From Rhodamnia argentea (taxonomy: Eukaryota > Streptophyta > Magnoliopsida > Myrtales > Myrtaceae): DNA of 64,000 nucleotides. Numbering within the stretch: the stretch's first letter is position 1; every line of letters begins with the position of its first letter. The stretch is from NCBI RefSeq assembly GCF_020921035.1, contig NC_063153.1, forward strand, positions 14,756,001 to 14,820,000, written 5' to 3'. Position numbers and translations under genes: made by a program. Below, in pieces: positions 63,923 through 64,000 of this stretch. A model generated the notes under the pieces. The model made no database searches and was not told the DNA's origin. It saw only the letters and a list, made by a program, of their open reading frames with translations.

Positions 63923-64000
63923 CTAACGGCTCAAATTGGCTGTTCGGCGCCCGACACGAAACTCTTTATGATAGAGCAGAAAACGGCGGGTCTCAAGCGT

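Overview
This is nuclear DNA from a flowering plant, almost certainly a eudicot. It has intron-rich genes with GT-AG splice sites, plant-only families (IQD, plant-type pectinesterase, the LAMP1 branch of glutamate carboxypeptidase), AT-rich intergenic DNA full of small inverted-repeat transposons, and CT/GA microsatellites in leaders and introns. The style of dispersed repeats would fit Myrtales, but I cannot fix the species. I see no bacterial, viral or CRISPR feature.

Layout. 0.2-10.0 kb, minus: arginyl-tRNA synthetase, 648 codons over 16 exons, with a possible organellar first exon. 12.6 kb, plus: a small 83-residue protein. 16.0-25.7 kb, plus: VPS15, the kinase-HEAT-WD40 regulatory subunit of the class III PI3-kinase. 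26.8-31.3 kb, minus: a LAMP1-type M28 carboxypeptidase, convergent with VPS15. 34.8-39.3 kb, plus: a single-domain pectinesterase of the PME53 type. 39.7-41.3 kb, minus: an IQ67-domain calmodulin-binding protein, 332 bp from the pectinesterase stop, carrying two +1 frame breaks. 45.0-47.5 kb, plus: a 93-residue protein with a basic N-terminus and a conserved-looking C-terminus. 55.35-60.07 kb, plus: a membrane-anchored (type B) hexokinase. The right edge may hold the last exon of another minus-strand gene. All exon boundaries below were worked out by hand and keep the reading frame except where stated.

The genes are unrelated housekeeping and regulatory genes (translation, vesicle trafficking, meristem control, cell wall, calcium signalling, sugar sensing). 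The gene content looks like conserved eudicot synteny: from memory, LAMP1 and PME53 are adjacent in Arabidopsis (At5g19740/At5g19730), and VPS15, IQD25 and HXK1 all lie in the At4g29 region.

The most interesting material is structural: a 1.75-kb Mutator-like element with about 390-bp arms and a perfect 9-bp target duplication just upstream of hexokinase; a hAT-like MITE with an 8-bp target duplication; a 1.1-kb tandem duplication inside the arginyl-tRNA synthetase gene that left a dead copy of one exon; a 157-bp triplicate in the same gene; and two IQD frame breaks that both fall in CCCC runs. I found no convincing new biological system.
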